Program-made: the position numbers and the translations under genes | The notes under the pieces: model-generated | Told to the model about the DNA's origin: nothing | The model's input: the letters and a program-made list of their open reading frames with translations, nothing else | Database searches by the model: none | Shown: piece after piece, positions 63,689 to 64,000 of the stretch | Position numbering within the stretch: position 1 is the first letter of the stretch | Layout of the letters: each line of letters starts with the position of its first letter | From: Myxococcales bacterium | GTDB lineage: Bacteria > Myxococcota_A > Polyangia > Polyangiales > GCA-016699535 | Assembly (NCBI GenBank): GCA_020633325.1 | Contig: JACKDX010000001.1 | Location: forward strand, 1,736,001 to 1,800,000 | Reading direction: 5' to 3' | Length of the DNA stretch: 64,000 nt

Positions 63689-64000
63689 CGCGGGTTCGGT
63701 GTGGATGGCTGAACGTTCCACACCATGGGATCGCACCAGCATCTTGCTCACATCCTGGACCATGGAAGCATGGCCGCAAACAAAGTACGCTCCAAATGCG
63801 TGTGACTCGGCCAAGGCGCGGACATGATCCTGCACATACCCGCAGAGCCCCTGCCAACCGCTCGCAGGGTTGGAAAGCGTCACCCAATATGTCAACTGAA
63901 CATGTTGTGCATCCCAAGCCTCAAACTCATCCCTCCAAAGTATCCGCTCTTCGTCGCGATGTCCTGCCAGGATCACACGCGGCATTTCAAAAGAGGGTTG
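63680..64000 (-). CDS. NAD-binding domain of a ferredoxin-reductase-type flavoprotein, truncated at window end
   Basis: Only the C-terminal ~106 residues are inside the window; the frame stays open to base 64000, so the Met at 63985 is internal. The visible part fits the NAD-binding half of ferredoxin-NADP reductases: RVILAGHRDEERILWRDEFE, then LCGYVQDHV, then AYFVCGHASMVQDV and the C-terminal IHTEP. The FAD-binding half must lie beyond the window. Substrate and partner cannot be read. It is convergent with rsmA with a 9-bp overlap. Confidence 0.8.
   Translation of the reverse strand, partial: QPSFEMPRVILAGHRDEERILWRDEFEAWDAQHVQLTYWVTLSNPASGWQGLCGYVQDHVRALAESHAFGAYFVCGHASMVQDVSKMLVRSHGVERSAIHTEPASG

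Noticed and set aside
1..64000. tRNA, rRNA, CRISPR array or insertion sequence
   Set aside because: No T-loop-like GTTCGA pattern in the gaps examined, no regularly spaced direct repeats and no transposase frame were found by eye. A tRNAscan or Rfam run could still find small RNAs.

Overview
The window reads as one stretch of bacterial chromosome, GC-rich by eye, densely coded and with many tightly overlapping genes. I see no rRNA, tRNA, CRISPR array, insertion sequence or prophage. The gene content points to a Myxococcota-like (deltaproteobacterial) organism. It has two eukaryote-like Ser/Thr kinases, one fused to a sigma54 activator, and two proteins with DUF4388/PATAN-like regions. It also has many lipoproteins of unknown function, a pilMNOPQ type IV pilus operon, succinylase-route lysine genes and an icd-mdh-sucC-sucD-ndk block. 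The lineage is inferred from this content; no marker gene was compared.

Layout. 1-5011 (+): the end of an exopolysaccharide locus: a truncated Wzy/O-antigen-ligase-type protein, a Wzc-like co-polymerase/kinase, a Wza-like export lipoprotein and a 32-residue lipoprotein-like ORF. 5187-8918 (-): yceD-rpmF-fabG-acpP-fabF-rpiB plus a coupled Cys-rich small protein; plsX, fabH and fabD, often found here, are absent. 9061-11912 (+): hisS coupled to a secreted aromatic-repeat protein. 11957-20936 (-): an RRM RNA-binding protein, an AMIN-like secreted protein, a DUF3604/PHP protein, a sulfatase-fold lipoprotein and a 1142-residue two-receiver protein. 21016-22050 (+): obgE. 22075-26784 (-): YggX-like protein, fatty-acid desaturase, queG, a TonB-like protein and a Tyr/Arg-rich lipoprotein. 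26865-31247: a UDPGP-type nucleotidyltransferase (+), dapD-dapE (-) and a lipoprotein (+). 31268-37705 (-): ndk, sucD, sucC, mdh, icd, an SDR and xerD. 37735-40482 (-): an Omp85-like barrel with an M1-peptidase-like N-terminus. 40558-45482 (+): a class II amidotransferase homologue without its nucleophile, coupled to a 1373-residue PATAN/TPR-type protein. 45433-53615 (-): a lipoprotein, an aroK-aroB fusion, pilQ, pilP, pilO, pilN, pilM and an XRE regulator. 53836-54927 (+): a LysM/M15-type envelope protein. 54931-61485 (-): a small lipoprotein, the kinase-ATPase-TPR-GAF-sigma54 protein and a second Ser/Thr kinase. 61593-64000: an SDR without its catalytic residues (+), a 54-residue conserved-looking protein (-), rsmA (+) and a truncated reductase domain (-).

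Working groups. Wzy, Wzc and Wza belong to Wzx/Wzy-type polymer assembly and export. FabG, AcpP and FabF share the fatty-acid elongation cycle. Icd, Mdh and SucCD are TCA enzymes, and Ndk can redistribute the nucleoside triphosphate made by SucCD. PilMNOP and PilQ form the alignment complex and secretin of the type IV pilus, with aroKB in its usual place behind pilQ.

The strongest unusual items are the amidotransferase that has lost both the catalytic Cys and the oxyanion Asn, translationally coupled to a giant PATAN/TPR protein; the kinase-to-sigma54 chimera with a possible -24/-12 element in front of it; an SDR lacking the YxxxK pair; and an Omp85 barrel fused to a degenerate peptidase-like region.
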